Positions 44,107 to 55,378 are shown, counted from the first letter of the stretch. The stretch: 64,000 bases of DNA from Selenomonas sp. TAMA-11512 (GCF_037076525.1 NZ_AP029018.1:310001-374000); one strand, 5' to 3'. The notes: generated by a model from the letters alone, not told the origin. Translations and numbers: made by a program.

Positions 44107-44973
44107 ATGAAAAAGAGTACGCAGATTTTGGGACTGCCCATCATCAGCATCACGGAAGGCCGCGAGCTTGGGATGAGCAAATCGCTTCTTATTGACGCGA
44201 AGAACGGTGCCGTTGCCGCGATCACAATCGATGATGAAGATTGGTATCGCGGTGTAAAGCTCCTTCCCTTCGACAGCGTCATCGCTGTCGGTGAGGACGC
44301 CGTCACGATTACGAACAGCGAGAACATCCTGCAGCTGGAGGATGCGATCGATTTCGAGAATCTGCTCGATGAGAATATCCGCATCATCGGGACGAAGGCG
44401 ATCACAAAATCCGGTACGATTCAGGGCGAAGTCACGGAAATCTATGTCGGTGAGGACGGCAAGGTGATGCAGGTATCCGTTACGGCGCCGGACGGAACGG
44501 TGACGGAGGTCAGCACGGATCAGATTTCCATCTTCGGCAAGCAGGTCACGGTCATCGATGATCCGAACGCGGCACGCGTCGCTCCGCCGGCAGCGGTGTC
44601 GGATCCGGCTGTCGAAATGCCGATGGAGCCGGCTGTCGAGGCGGCGCCTGCTGCGGAAATCCCTGTCGAAGAGCCGGCTGTCGAGATGCCGGTTGAGGAG
44701 GCCCCTGTAGAGGAGGCTCCGGTCGCGGAGCCGACGATTGAGCCGGAAACCCCCGCGGAGGAAGCGCCGGTCGAAGAGGCGCCTGCAGTGGAAGAGGCCT
44801 CGCCGGCGGAGGATCGGCATCGCCGATTCCTGCTCGGCAAGAAGGCTTCGAGAAAGATCTCGACGGATACGGGTGTTGTCATCGTCGAAGAGGGCGGCAG
44901 CATTACGGAAGAAGTCCTGCAGAAGGCAAAGCTGGCGAATAAGATCATCGAGCTCTCGATGAACGTACAGTAA
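44107..44973 (+). CDS. PRC-barrel protein with acidic proline-rich tail
   Basis: 288 residues. Residues 1-160 hold two PRC-barrel-like units (ILGLPIISITEGRELGMSKSLLIDAKNG and IIGTKAITKSGTIQGEVTEIYVGEDG). Residues about 160-240 form a low-complexity tail of EAPVEE/PAVEMPVEE repeats, and a short basic segment (RRFLLGKKASRKIS) ends the protein. PRC barrels occur in YlmC-type proteins and 16S rRNA processing protein RimM. Function unknown; the acidic tail may bind partners. Ends at a strong terminator. Confidence 0.8.
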   Translation: MKKSTQILGLPIISITEGRELGMSKSLLIDAKNGAVAAITIDDEDWYRGVKLLPFDSVIAVGEDAVTITNSENILQLEDAIDFENLLDENIRIIGTKAITKSGTIQGEVTEIYVGEDGKVMQVSVTAPDGTVTEVSTDQISIFGKQVTVIDDPNAARVAPPAAVSDPAVEMPMEPAVEAAPAAEIPVEEPAVEMPVEEAPVEEAPVAEPTIEPETPAEEAPVEEAPAVEEASPAEDRHRRFLLGKKASRKISTDTGVVIVEEGGSITEEVLQKAKLANKIIELSMNVQ

Positions 44974-44984
44974 CAGGCGAAAAG

Positions 44985-45022
44985 AAAAGGGAAGGGGCGG
45001 CGCGGGCCGTCCCTTCCCTTTT
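44985..45022. terminator. bidirectional terminator
   Basis: Stem AAAAGGGAAGGGGCGG / CCGTCCCTTCCCTTTT with a six-base loop; serves the PRC-barrel gene and the convergent family 9 glycosyltransferase gene. Confidence 0.85.
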
Positions 45023-45034
45023 GCTGTCTTATGT

Positions 45035-46099
45035 CTATACGCTCAGAAGGTCCATCAATGTTTTTTTCACCGTGTCCGGCGTGATTGCCGTCATACACGG
45101 GGGAGGATTCGTGCTTTGACAGACGCGGCAGCGCGTCTTTCCGCAGCCCTTGCAGCTGTGGGGGGAGACGAGCGCGTGGTCGCGTGCCCCCAAAGGCGCG
45201 TGAACATCCGGCCGCGTCGCTCCCCAGAGAGAGAGCGTCGGCGTGCCGACGGCGGAGGCGATGTGCAGAGGGCCCGTGTCGGGACCGAAATAGAGGACGG
45301 CGCTCTGCAGTACGGCGGCGAGCTCGAGGAGCGTCGTGCATCCGGCGAGAGAGGTGAGAGGCGGAGGAGAAACCGCCTCTTTTCTTATGTGCTCGCAAAT
45401 GCTGCTGATTTTCACCTCGTCCTGTAAGGAGCCGATGAATACGATGGGGAGTGCGGCGGGAAGAGCGGACAGGGCTTCGCCGAAATACGCGGCGGGCCAT
45501 TCCTTCGTCGTCCAAGAGCTCTGCACGCTGACCGCAAGATAGGGGCAGCCGGGGAGAATGCCGCGGCTTTTGAGGAGGGAACGCGCCATCTCCCGCGGAG
45601 AGGCGGGGAGATGGAGACGGGGCCGCGCCCGCCGCGCATCTTCTATATCGATGGCGGTGAGCACATCCAGGTAGTGATGGAGCTTTTGCGTCGAGCTGCT
45701 CGGGATGCGCTCGGGGATGAAGAGCCATGATCCCTCGTGACGATCGACGATACCTATGCGCCTTTCTGTTTCGGCAAAGCGGGAGAGGAGTCCCGTCAGG
45801 AAGAGATCCTGAATGTCCAGCACGGCATCGTAGAATCGACCCGAAAGAAGCGTCCGTGCCTCTAAGAGCAGGCGCAGAGCACGCAAAAAATGTCCTCTTC
45901 GAACGGCATCGTCAAAGGGGCGGCGATCCCAGAGGAGGACTTCATCAATATCGGGATGATCGGTGAGCAGCTCGGCGGCGGGCGGACTGACAAGCCAGTC
46001 GACGCGGACGCCGGGGACGGAGCGCTTCAATGCGGCAGCGACCGCTGTCGCCTCGACTACATCGCCGATGGAGGATAATCGGATGATTAAAATGCGCAT
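45035..46099 (-). CDS. family 9 glycosyltransferase (heptosyltransferase-type)
   Basis: 354 residues. RILIIRLSSIGDVVEATAVAAALK at the N-terminus and GPDTGPLHIASAVGTPTLSLWGAT in the C-terminal domain are the family signatures, with the KGCGKTRCRVCQ..CMTAITPDTV cysteine segment near the end. Family 9 enzymes add heptose or related sugars in LPS inner core synthesis, which needs an outer membrane. Divergent from the SNF2 gene across a short gap (46100-46206). Confidence 0.85.
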   Translation of the reverse strand: MRILIIRLSSIGDVVEATAVAAALKRSVPGVRVDWLVSPPAAELLTDHPDIDEVLLWDRRPFDDAVRRGHFLRALRLLLEARTLLSGRFYDAVLDIQDLFLTGLLSRFAETERRIGIVDRHEGSWLFIPERIPSSSTQKLHHYLDVLTAIDIEDARRARPRLHLPASPREMARSLLKSRGILPGCPYLAVSVQSSWTTKEWPAAYFGEALSALPAALPIVFIGSLQDEVKISSICEHIRKEAVSPPPLTSLAGCTTLLELAAVLQSAVLYFGPDTGPLHIASAVGTPTLSLWGATRPDVHAPLGARDHALVSPHSCKGCGKTRCRVCQSTNPPPCMTAITPDTVKKTLMDLLSV

Positions 46100-46206
46100 A
46101 GTAATCCAATCAAATTTTTGTTACAATAAAGGATAATGTAATTTTTTCGCGGATTATGGTGTGATTTTATCATAGATTAGAAAATTTCGCAAAGGAGATA
46201 TGTATT

Positions 46207-49200
46207 TTGCTGAAAGATATAACGATTCGCGCGCTGACACGAAATGACGGATCATGGCAGCGCGGCTGCCGTTATTACCGCACAGGGGCGGTGACATCTC
46301 TGCGCGAGGAGGCTCTTTCGCACAGTTGGCGGGCGAAGGTGCACGGAACGGAGGTCTATGACGTACAGGTCGAGCTCAATGACCGTGATACGGGAGTCCG
46401 GGAGTATGCCTGTGACTGCCCGGCGGCATCCCTGTATCCGGGCGCGTGCAAGCACGTGGTGGCAGTCTTGAAGGCCGTGCAGGCGGAGCTCGAAAAGCGG
46501 GAGGGAGCGGAAGAGGACAAAGAGGAAGATGATCCGTACGCGCTCGTCCGAAAGATAGAGAAGATGCACAGCCGCATCAGCGGAGGGTCGGACATCGCAC
46601 GCTTTTTGACTTGCCTGTCCAATACGCGCGTCGAGGATGCGCGGCAGGCGCCGATCGTCCTGACACCCACGCTGTACTATGCAAAAAACTACGGCAGGAC
46701 CGACGTCTGGGTGGAGTTTCTCATCGGACGGGGCAAGAACTACGTCCTGCGCAATGTGCGCGATTTTCTGCAGAGCATGCAGGGACAGCAGGAGATTGTC
46801 TTCGGCAAGCAGCTGACGATCGACCCCAGGACGGCGCGCTTTCGAGCCGGGGTGTCCGCGGAGCTGTGGCGGCTGCTCTGCGACACGTACGCCGATGAAC
46901 GGTGGGGCATGTCGTACAGCCACTACGCGCAGCGCTGCTTTAACGATCGCCGCCTCGAGCTGAATGACAGAGGCGTCATGGAGAAGTTCTTCCGCATTTT
47001 TCTGGAGGCGGGCGAACCGCTCACCTATATGGATGTGCGCGGGGACGGGGATACGCGGGCAATCGAGGTGCGCGAGGGCGTTCCGGAGATGGTGATGCGC
47101 CTGGGGAAATCACGCGGGGGAGCGACGCTCCGCATCGACCCGGAGGATCTGCATCCGCTCGGCCGGGGCGCGCAGTTCATCTTCGCGAATGATGTCATCC
47201 ACATCGTGCCGAAGGAGGCCCTGCCGCAGTATGAGACGATGCTGGAAGCGTTCCGGGGGAAGGGGAAGATCTCCGTTCAGGAGGAGGAGCTGCCCGTCTT
47301 CTTCGAGCGCGTTTTGCCGTATCTGAAGAAATTCGCGCCTGTCGAGATTCCGGACTTCTTTCTCGAGCGGTTCGCCACGCCGGCGCTCACGGCGCAGGCG
47401 TATTTTGACTACTATCGGGAGGGCATTGAAGCGCGCCTCGTATTTCTCTACGGCGATATCCGCTTTGATCCGCTGCGCGAGGAGCCGCCGGAGAGAAACG
47501 ATCGCGGCAGACAGCTCATCCGCGACAAAGCGGCGGAGGATCGCGTCCTCGCCATCTTCCATGCCTACGGCTTCGCGCTGGAAGGTGATCGTCTGCGCCA
47601 GCCGGGAGAAGAGGCGGCGTACGATTTTCTCTCGGAGGGGATGACGGCGCTGGAGGAGGTCGCCGAGATCTACTACGGGGAGGCGTTCCGTGAGAAGCCG
47701 ATCCGATCGATGCCGCCCCTGACGTTCGGCGTCTCGGTTGGTGAGGGCAATCTCCTCGAGGTGAAGCTGAAGACGGAGGAGATCGACTTTGCGGCGATGG
47801 CGGAGATTCTGACCTCGTACCGTCAGCAGAAGAAGTATTATCGTCTGCCCGACGGCGGATTCCTCTCTCTCAAGGATGCGGCGCTGGAGGGCATCTCGGA
47901 CTTTATTGAAAGCGTCAAGCCGAAAAAAGGGCAGGAGGGAGATACGCTGCGGCTGTCGCCTGCGCTCGCTCCCTATCTGGACAGCGTCGCGAAGGAGGAA
48001 GGCGGACTTCGCCTCGAGAAGGATCGGGCGGTCAAGGCGCTCATACGCGACCTGCGAAGCCCGTCGGACGCGGACATCGAAGTGCCGAAGCCGCTTCGTC
48101 CGATCCTGCGCGACTATCAGGCGACGGGGTTCGCGTGGCTATCGATCCTCGCGAGGCACGGTCTGGGCGGCATTCTTGCCGACGATATGGGCCTGGGCAA
48201 GACGATACAGGTACTGGCATTCCTGCTTGCCGTGCGGGATGGAGCCGCGCCTCCGTCCCTTGTCGTCGCGCCGACCTCACTCCTGTACAACTGGCCGGCG
48301 GAGGCGGAGCGCTTTACGCCCGATCTTGCCGTGCGCATCGTGCACGGCACGAAGCGCGAGCGGGAGGCGGCGCTCACCGATACGGCGGGCGTGGATCTCA
48401 TCATCACGACGTATCACACGCTGCGCCGGGATGTCGAGCTGTATGAGAAGCAGCGGTTCCGCTATGTGTTCCTCGATGAGGCGCAGCAGATAAAAAATCC
48501 GGGCACGCAGGCCGCGCGTGCTGTGAAGCGCCTCGCTGCCGAGGGCGGTTTCGCGCTGACGGGCACGCCGATCGAGAACCACCTCGCCGAGCTCTGGTCG
48601 ATTTTTGACTTTTTGCTGCCGGGGTATCTCGGCAGCCCAACACAGTTCAAGGGACGGTTTGAGATGCCCATCGTGCGCGGCGAAGACGAGCGCGCGGCGA
48701 GGAATCTGCGCCGGGCAATCCGCCCTTTCATCCTGCGCCGCATGAAGAGGGATGTCCTGACCGAGCTTCCCGACAAGGTCGAGCGCGAGATGACAAATGA
48801 GATGACAGAGGCGCAGAAGAAAGTCTATCAGGCGTTTATGATACAGGCGAAGAAGGAGTATCGAAGTATCCTCAAAGAGCACGGACTCGGGGAGCAGCGC
48901 ATAAAGATTCTCGCGCTCCTGACAAGAATGCGTCAGATTGCCTGCGATCCCGCGCTCTTCATGGACGAGTATCAGGGCGGATCGGGGAAGCTCGACCAGC
49001 TCGTCGAGATCGTCACCGATGCCGTGGAGGCGGGACACCGCATACTGATCTTCTCACAGTTCACGAAGATGCTCGGGCGCATTGCGGGGCGTCTCGAGGC
49101 GCTCTCGGTGGACTGCTCGTACCTCGACGGACAGACGAAGCCCGAGACGCGGCTGCAGCTCGTCAAGGACTTCAACGCGGGAGGCGATCCCGTCTTCCTC

Positions 49201-49491
49201 ATCTCGCTGAAGGCGGGCGGCACGGGGCTCAACCTCACGGGCGCGGACATGGTCATCCACTGCGATCCGTGGTGGAATCCCGCCGTCGAGGAGCAGGCGA
49301 CGGACCGCGCCTATCGGCTCGGGCAGAAGAACAATGTGCAGGTCATCAAGCTTGTCACGAAGGATACCGTGGAGGAGAAGATCTTCGAGCTGCAGAAGCG
49401 CAAAAAGGCGCTCATCGACCGCATGATTCAGCCCGGCGAGAGCTTTCTCGGCAAGATCACGGACGACGAACTCGAAGGGCTGTTTATGTAG
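46207..49491 (+). CDS. SWIM-zinc-finger SNF2-family helicase
   Basis: 1094 residues from TTG 46207 with AAAGGAG before it. A SWIM zinc finger (YACDCPAAS..CKHVVAVL) lies near residue 75-95. The helicase core has DDMGLGKTIQVLAFL (Walker A, about 660), DEAQQIKNP (about 756), LTGTPIENHLAELWSIFDFLLPG and the motifs VI region DRAYRLGQKNNVQV. ATP-driven DNA translocase of the bacterial SNF2 group, often linked to transcription or repair. Followed 84 bases later by dinB. Confidence 0.9.
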   Translation: MLKDITIRALTRNDGSWQRGCRYYRTGAVTSLREEALSHSWRAKVHGTEVYDVQVELNDRDTGVREYACDCPAASLYPGACKHVVAVLKAVQAELEKREGAEEDKEEDDPYALVRKIEKMHSRISGGSDIARFLTCLSNTRVEDARQAPIVLTPTLYYAKNYGRTDVWVEFLIGRGKNYVLRNVRDFLQSMQGQQEIVFGKQLTIDPRTARFRAGVSAELWRLLCDTYADERWGMSYSHYAQRCFNDRRLELNDRGVMEKFFRIFLEAGEPLTYMDVRGDGDTRAIEVREGVPEMVMRLGKSRGGATLRIDPEDLHPLGRGAQFIFANDVIHIVPKEALPQYETMLEAFRGKGKISVQEEELPVFFERVLPYLKKFAPVEIPDFFLERFATPALTAQAYFDYYREGIEARLVFLYGDIRFDPLREEPPERNDRGRQLIRDKAAEDRVLAIFHAYGFALEGDRLRQPGEEAAYDFLSEGMTALEEVAEIYYGEAFREKPIRSMPPLTFGVSVGEGNLLEVKLKTEEIDFAAMAEILTSYRQQKKYYRLPDGGFLSLKDAALEGISDFIESVKPKKGQEGDTLRLSPALAPYLDSVAKEEGGLRLEKDRAVKALIRDLRSPSDADIEVPKPLRPILRDYQATGFAWLSILARHGLGGILADDMGLGKTIQVLAFLLAVRDGAAPPSLVVAPTSLLYNWPAEAERFTPDLAVRIVHGTKREREAALTDTAGVDLIITTYHTLRRDVELYEKQRFRYVFLDEAQQIKNPGTQAARAVKRLAAEGGFALTGTPIENHLAELWSIFDFLLPGYLGSPTQFKGRFEMPIVRGEDERAARNLRRAIRPFILRRMKRDVLTELPDKVEREMTNEMTEAQKKVYQAFMIQAKKEYRSILKEHGLGEQRIKILALLTRMRQIACDPALFMDEYQGGSGKLDQLVEIVTDAVEAGHRILIFSQFTKMLGRIAGRLEALSVDCSYLDGQTKPETRLQLVKDFNAGGDPVFLISLKAGGTGLNLTGADMVIHCDPWWNPAVEEQATDRAYRLGQKNNVQVIKLVTKDTVEEKIFELQKRKKALIDRMIQPGESFLGKITDDELEGLFM

Positions 49492-49575
49492 GAGGGAGAC
49501 ATCTATGCTGTGGATGGATTTTCCGTCCCGGGTGATCGTATTCCTATTTGTTGTTTATGAGAGAGGTGGACGTCG

Positions 49576-50715
49576 ATGGCGGAGCGCATCATTTTTCACG
49601 TGGATATGGACGCCTTCTTCGCCTCTGTCGAGCAGCGGGATCATCCGGCGTATCGAGGGAAGCCCGTCATCGTGGGAGGCCTGTCGGGGAGAGGCGTCGT
49701 CTCGACCTGCTCCTACGAGGCGCGCGCCTACGGGGTGCGCTCCGCGATGCCGATGGCGGAGGCGAGGAAGCGATGCCCGGAGGCGATTTTCGTCGAGGGG
49801 CGGTATCACGCCTATCGGGAGGCGTCCGACCGGATCTTCGCGATCTTTGAGGAGTTTTCTCCGACGATCGAGCCGCTCTCCATCGATGAGGCGTTTCTCG
49901 ATATGACCGGCATGGGGCTTCTGATGGACTCGCCCCGCCGGCGCGCCGAGGAGCTGAAGGCGGCCATCCGCGCGAAGACGGGACTGCGCGCCTCCGTCGG
50001 CATAGCGCCGAATAAATTCCTGGCAAAGCTTGCCTCCGATCTGGAGAAGCCCGATGGGCTCGTCGAGATTCGGCAGGAGGATGTCGAGCGTGTGCTCTCT
50101 CCACTGCCGATACGCCGCCTGTGGGGCGTCGGGAAAAAGACGGAGGCGCGTCTCGCAGCGCTCGGATGCAAAACCGTCGGAGATGTCGCCGCGGCGGATG
50201 CAAAGAAGCTGCGCGCCGTCGTCGGAGATAAGGCGGCGCAGCTCTTGCCGCGTCTCGCACGGGGAATCGACGACCGTCCCGTCGTCACGCTGCGGGAGGC
50301 GAAGTCAATCGGCAAGGAGATGACGTTCGATGAGGACCTGACCTCCGCCGAGGATGCGCATCGGATGCTGCTCCTGCTCTCCGAAAAGGTCGGCTGGCGG
50401 CTGCGACGTGCCGGGCGAAAGGCGCGTACCGTCAGCGTCAAAGTCCGCAAGGGCGACTTTACGACATATACGAGGAGCCGTACACTGCCGGAGGCGACGA
50501 ACTACGATGACGCCATCTTCAAGACGGCGAGACTGCTCTTTGACAGTCTCGGCATCTGCGGGGACATCCGGCTTCTGGGCGTCACGGGCGAGCATCTCGA
50601 GACGGCGGGGCAGACATCGCTCTTTGAAGATCCCCGGCAGGAAAAGCTCTACGCCGCCATCGACCGAATCAAGGGGAAGTTCGGCGAAGGCATCATCGGG
50701 AAGGCGGGACACTGA
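49576..50715 (+). CDS. dinB: DNA polymerase IV
   Basis: 379 residues. Metal-binding FHVDMDAFFASVEQRDHP at the start, SYEARAYGVRSAMPMAEA, the catalytic pair in SIDEAFLDMTG (about residue 103) and IAPNKFLAKLASDLEKPDG follow; helix-hairpin-helix and little finger domains make up the C-terminus. A Y-family translesion polymerase. GAGAGGTG lies ahead of the ATG. No LexA-like box was recognised upstream. Confidence 0.95.
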   Translation: MAERIIFHVDMDAFFASVEQRDHPAYRGKPVIVGGLSGRGVVSTCSYEARAYGVRSAMPMAEARKRCPEAIFVEGRYHAYREASDRIFAIFEEFSPTIEPLSIDEAFLDMTGMGLLMDSPRRRAEELKAAIRAKTGLRASVGIAPNKFLAKLASDLEKPDGLVEIRQEDVERVLSPLPIRRLWGVGKKTEARLAALGCKTVGDVAAADAKKLRAVVGDKAAQLLPRLARGIDDRPVVTLREAKSIGKEMTFDEDLTSAEDAHRMLLLLSEKVGWRLRRAGRKARTVSVKVRKGDFTTYTRSRTLPEATNYDDAIFKTARLLFDSLGICGDIRLLGVTGEHLETAGQTSLFEDPRQEKLYAAIDRIKGKFGEGIIGKAGH

Positions 50716-50775
50716 ACGGCACGCGGCAGGCACTTCGCGCATGAAAATGTATACAGTATTTAAGCCGTTCACATC

Positions 50776-50802
50776 TATACAACTCGCTTGTAAAGTTGTA
50801 TA
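50776..50802. promoter_or_regulatory. inverted repeat upstream of gdhA
   Basis: TATACAAC/GTTGTATA with 11 bases between, in the 248-base gap before gdhA. Possible operator; the gap otherwise shows no clear promoter. Confidence 0.35.
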
Positions 50803-50912
50803 CTCATCCATGCGGAAAAAAGATCCGCCGTCAGCGTGTATTCTGTCAGCCATATCGCGCGGTATCGGCGTGTATGCGCTGCATATGTAAGCGGGAATCA
50901 TGGATAAAATAA

Positions 50913-52313
<1,401 letters not shown>

Positions 52314-52324
52314 AAAAAGCAATA

Positions 52325-52490
52325 TAAGGAATCACTGATAAACTCAGCCACCCATCTTCACACATCTGCGCTGTCCTCTCGTCGTCGACAAATCCTCGAC
52401 GTAGCACCACTACGCCTGCGGCTTGTCTCCTAGATAGATACAGTGCATCTGTGCAAATCCGGGCGACTTCATTTTATCAGCGATTCCTTA
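52325..52490. mobile_element. MITE-like element, full copy 2
   Basis: 166 bases, same length as the copy at 31518. Ends TAAGGAATCACTGATAAA and, inverted, TAAGGAATCGCTGATAAA. Inserted between the gdhA stop and its terminator. Confidence 0.8.
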
Positions 52491-52528
52491 AAAATCGGAG
52501 ACACCTCATCGGGTGCCTCCGATTTTTT
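52490..52528 (+). terminator. terminator after gdhA
   Basis: AAAAATCGGAG..CTCCGATTTTTT with an inner CACC/GGTG stem. Displaced from the gene by the inserted element. Confidence 0.85.
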
Positions 52529-52714
52529 ATGGAAAAGAGTAGATGTCCGGCGGAGGTTACGCAATTGCGCAGCCGTTTGACGCTTCGCACGGCTTTGACG
52601 AATCGGGCGGAATTTGCTACTATAGTGGCATGGTAAAGTGAGGCGGAGAAGCATTGTGCCGCTGTCGTCCTATGCGTACGGGCGGCCGGCGCGATATACG
52701 AGGAGGAGCGAGAA

Positions 52715-53692
52715 TTGTCACAAGCACAGTACCCCATGAAGCTGACGCCTGTCCTCAAGGACTACCTGTGGGGCGGGACGAAGCTCAGGGACAGCTACGG
52801 GAAGAAGACGGAGCAGGCAATCGTCGCGGAAAGCTGGGAGCTTTCGTGCCACCCGGACGGGCCGAGCCGGATCGCGAACGGCGCATACGCCGGGAGGACA
52901 CTGCAGGACTACGTCGCGGAGCATCCGGAGGCGATCGGCGAGGCGGGAAAAGCCTTTGAAGGATTTCCCCTGCTCATCAAGCTCATCGACGCGAAGGAGA
53001 GCCTGTCCGTGCAGGTGCATCCCGACGACGCGTACGCGAGAGAGCACGAGGGCGAACGCGGAAAGACGGAGATGTGGTACGTCATCGAGGCGGAGCCGGG
53101 CGCAAAGCTGATTTACGGCTTTCGGACGGAGCTGACAAAAGAGGAGTTCCGCGCGCACATCGAGGGAGATACGCTCCTGGACGTCGTACATGAAGTGCCC
53201 GTGAAGAAGGGCGACGTGTTCTTTATCGAGGCGGGGACGCTGCACTCCATCGGGGGAGGCATCCTCCTCGCCGAAGTGCAGCAGAGCTCGAACTCCACGT
53301 ACCGCGTCTACGATTTCGGGCGTGTCGGCGCGGACGGCAAGCCGCGGGAGCTGCACATCGAGAAGGCGCTCGACGTCACGAGGCGCGAGCGTCCGAAGCA
53401 CGGGACGAAGCCGTTGGCGCGCATTCCCATTGCCGACATGGAGCTCGTGCTGCTCGTATCCTGCAATTCGTTCGCGGTATATCACGCGAGTGTGCGGGAG
53501 AAGGCGGTCTTTCGGGTGGATGCAGAGAGCTTCCAGTCGCTGACGCTCATGGACGGACGGCTGACGCTGGAGACGCATACGGGTGGAGAGCGTTTGGAGC
53601 TGCGGAAGGGCGACACCGTTTTCCTGCCGGCGAATATGGGCACATATTCCCTCACGGGCAGCGGCGAGGTGCTGTTGGGCATGCTGCCCTGA
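52715..53692 (+). CDS. manA: class I mannose-6-phosphate isomerase
   Basis: 325 residues from TTG 52715 with AGGAGG just before. Zinc-binding VQVHPDDAYA (about 103), TEMWYVIEAEP and EVQQSSNSTYRVYDFGR are the family motifs of the short Firmicute-type enzyme. Converts fructose-6-phosphate to mannose-6-phosphate, which feeds GDP-mannose and GDP-fucose made by manC, gmd and fcl. Lies directly upstream of flagellin but on an independent transcript. Confidence 0.93.
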   Translation: MSQAQYPMKLTPVLKDYLWGGTKLRDSYGKKTEQAIVAESWELSCHPDGPSRIANGAYAGRTLQDYVAEHPEAIGEAGKAFEGFPLLIKLIDAKESLSVQVHPDDAYAREHEGERGKTEMWYVIEAEPGAKLIYGFRTELTKEEFRAHIEGDTLLDVVHEVPVKKGDVFFIEAGTLHSIGGGILLAEVQQSSNSTYRVYDFGRVGADGKPRELHIEKALDVTRRERPKHGTKPLARIPIADMELVLLVSCNSFAVYHASVREKAVFRVDAESFQSLTLMDGRLTLETHTGGERLELRKGDTVFLPANMGTYSLTGSGEVLLGMLP

Positions 53693-53793
53693 CGATGCAC
53701 TGCGGGATGTACAAAGAAATGTCGATGCGGGTGGTGCACGGCTCGCACTGATTTCCTGTGCGTGCAGATGGAAAATTTTTTCATCGACAGGGT

Positions 53794-53820
53794 TAAGTTT
53801 TCGGACGGAAGTTACGATAC
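53794..53820 (+). promoter_or_regulatory. sigma-28-type flagellin promoter
   Basis: TAAG, 15 bases, TACGATAC. Close to the Bacillus SigD pattern TAAA-N15-GCCGATAT. It lies 66 bases before the flagellin start. Confidence 0.65.
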
Positions 53821-53885
53821 ACGTTCAGTACAAGACGACAGAAATTCAATAGATGAATGAAGATAGATTCGAGGAGGAAGCACCC

Positions 53886-55271
53886 ATGCCGATGGTAGTC
53901 AAGAACAATATGATGGCGCAGAATACGCTCAATACGCTGAATAAAAACTCGAAGAGTCAGCAGAAGAATATGGAAAAGGCGTCCTCCGGCATGAAGATCA
54001 ACGGTGCGGTTGACGACGCCTCCGGCTATGCCATCTCTGAGCGCATGCGCGTGCAGATCCGCTCCCTCGATCAGGACTTCCAGAACACGCAGAACGGCAA
54101 TTCCATGCTCAAGGTCGCGGAAGGCGCGATCGCCAGCACGGTCGACATCCTCAAGTCCATGAAGGAGAAGGCGATCAACGCCGCGAACGATACGAACACA
54201 GACGTGGACCGTGCGATCATTCAGAAGGAATGGGACCAGATGATCGACCAGATCGACGACAATGCCAATATCACATTTAACGGCATGACGCTTGTTGACG
54301 GATCGAAGAACAATTCCGTGGTCAATTTGGACACGACGGGTCAATATAAACCAGGAGGCAATTACTCTGCATTTGTGAATACGCAGCTTGGCGATGAGAC
54401 AACCGGGCTTACGCGCCTGACTGATCTTACAAGCAAAACGGGGGGAAGTCTTGGAATTGTTCCCTCTGACCGACTTGTTGTTTCATATTCTGTAAATGGA
54501 TCCACATTCAGTTCTACGAGGACGGTAGCAAATTTGAGAGTGCGTAACTTGCTCGAGTTGCCAAATCCTAATGCATTTGCTTCGTTCGTCAATGATAAGG
54601 ATCCGGATTATTCATATATAGGAAAAGATCGGAGAGGGGAAGATGTCTACACGCCCGATGGGCAGAATGCACTTACGTTTGCATCCGTCCGCCCCGGTGT
54701 GCAGGGACAGATACAGGGACTGACAATTGCCATTGAGGATCGAAACGGCAACCCGAAAAAGTCCGTTAACAACGTTCTCAATGCTTTTGAAGAGATGATC
54801 CGAGGCGAGGATGCCAGCGATGATAATGCGATGAACTTCCAGATCGGCACGAAGGCGAATCAGGCGATCAAGGTCGGGTTCCAGGACATGACGGCATTCG
54901 GTTTGGGTCTCCGCGGCAAAGACGATGTAAGCGGCGCCGGGTCAACATATGAGTTGCCTCCGGGTGCAGGCATCAAGATCACGACACGCGAGCTTGCCAA
55001 TGCGGCGATCAATGTCGTTGACGCGGCGCTCAAGCGTGCACTCGATATGCAGACGACACTCGGTGCGGCGCAGATGCGCATGAACTTCACTGCGACGAAT
55101 ATTACAACGTCGTCGGAGAATGTCCAAGCCGCGGAATCGACGATTCGCGACGCGGATATGGCGGCCGTCATGACGGCATATACGAAGGACAACGTCCTCA
55201 CACAGGCGGCGCAGTCCATGCTCTCGCAGGCAAATCAGACGAGCAGCGGCGTATTGAGTCTGCTGCAATAA
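53886..55271 (+). CDS. flagellin
   Basis: 461 residues from ATG 53886, with GAGGAGG upstream; an ATG at 53853 would add 11 residues. The conserved ends are clear: VVKNNMMAQNTLNTLNKN and SSGMKINGAVDDASGYAIS at the start (D0/D1), and STIRDADMAAVMTAYTKDNVLTQAAQSMLSQANQTSSGVLSLLQ at the end. The central 200 residues (about 150-340) vary from known flagellins and have a lower GC content, as expected for the exposed, often glycosylated domain. Likely glycosylated with the pseudaminic acid made by the left-hand cluster; this is inference. No symbol is given because hag and fliC naming differs. Confidence 0.95.
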   Translation: MPMVVKNNMMAQNTLNTLNKNSKSQQKNMEKASSGMKINGAVDDASGYAISERMRVQIRSLDQDFQNTQNGNSMLKVAEGAIASTVDILKSMKEKAINAANDTNTDVDRAIIQKEWDQMIDQIDDNANITFNGMTLVDGSKNNSVVNLDTTGQYKPGGNYSAFVNTQLGDETTGLTRLTDLTSKTGGSLGIVPSDRLVVSYSVNGSTFSSTRTVANLRVRNLLELPNPNAFASFVNDKDPDYSYIGKDRRGEDVYTPDGQNALTFASVRPGVQGQIQGLTIAIEDRNGNPKKSVNNVLNAFEEMIRGEDASDDNAMNFQIGTKANQAIKVGFQDMTAFGLGLRGKDDVSGAGSTYELPPGAGIKITTRELANAAINVVDAALKRALDMQTTLGAAQMRMNFTATNITTSSENVQAAESTIRDADMAAVMTAYTKDNVLTQAAQSMLSQANQTSSGVLSLLQ

Positions 55272-55378
55272 AGCCCTCGCCGTATATATGGAATTTCTCT
55301 CCGGAGGAATCTCATATCATGATACGGAGATATGAAAATCAGATAAGACATGATATCCCTACCGGTTGTATATTGCAT

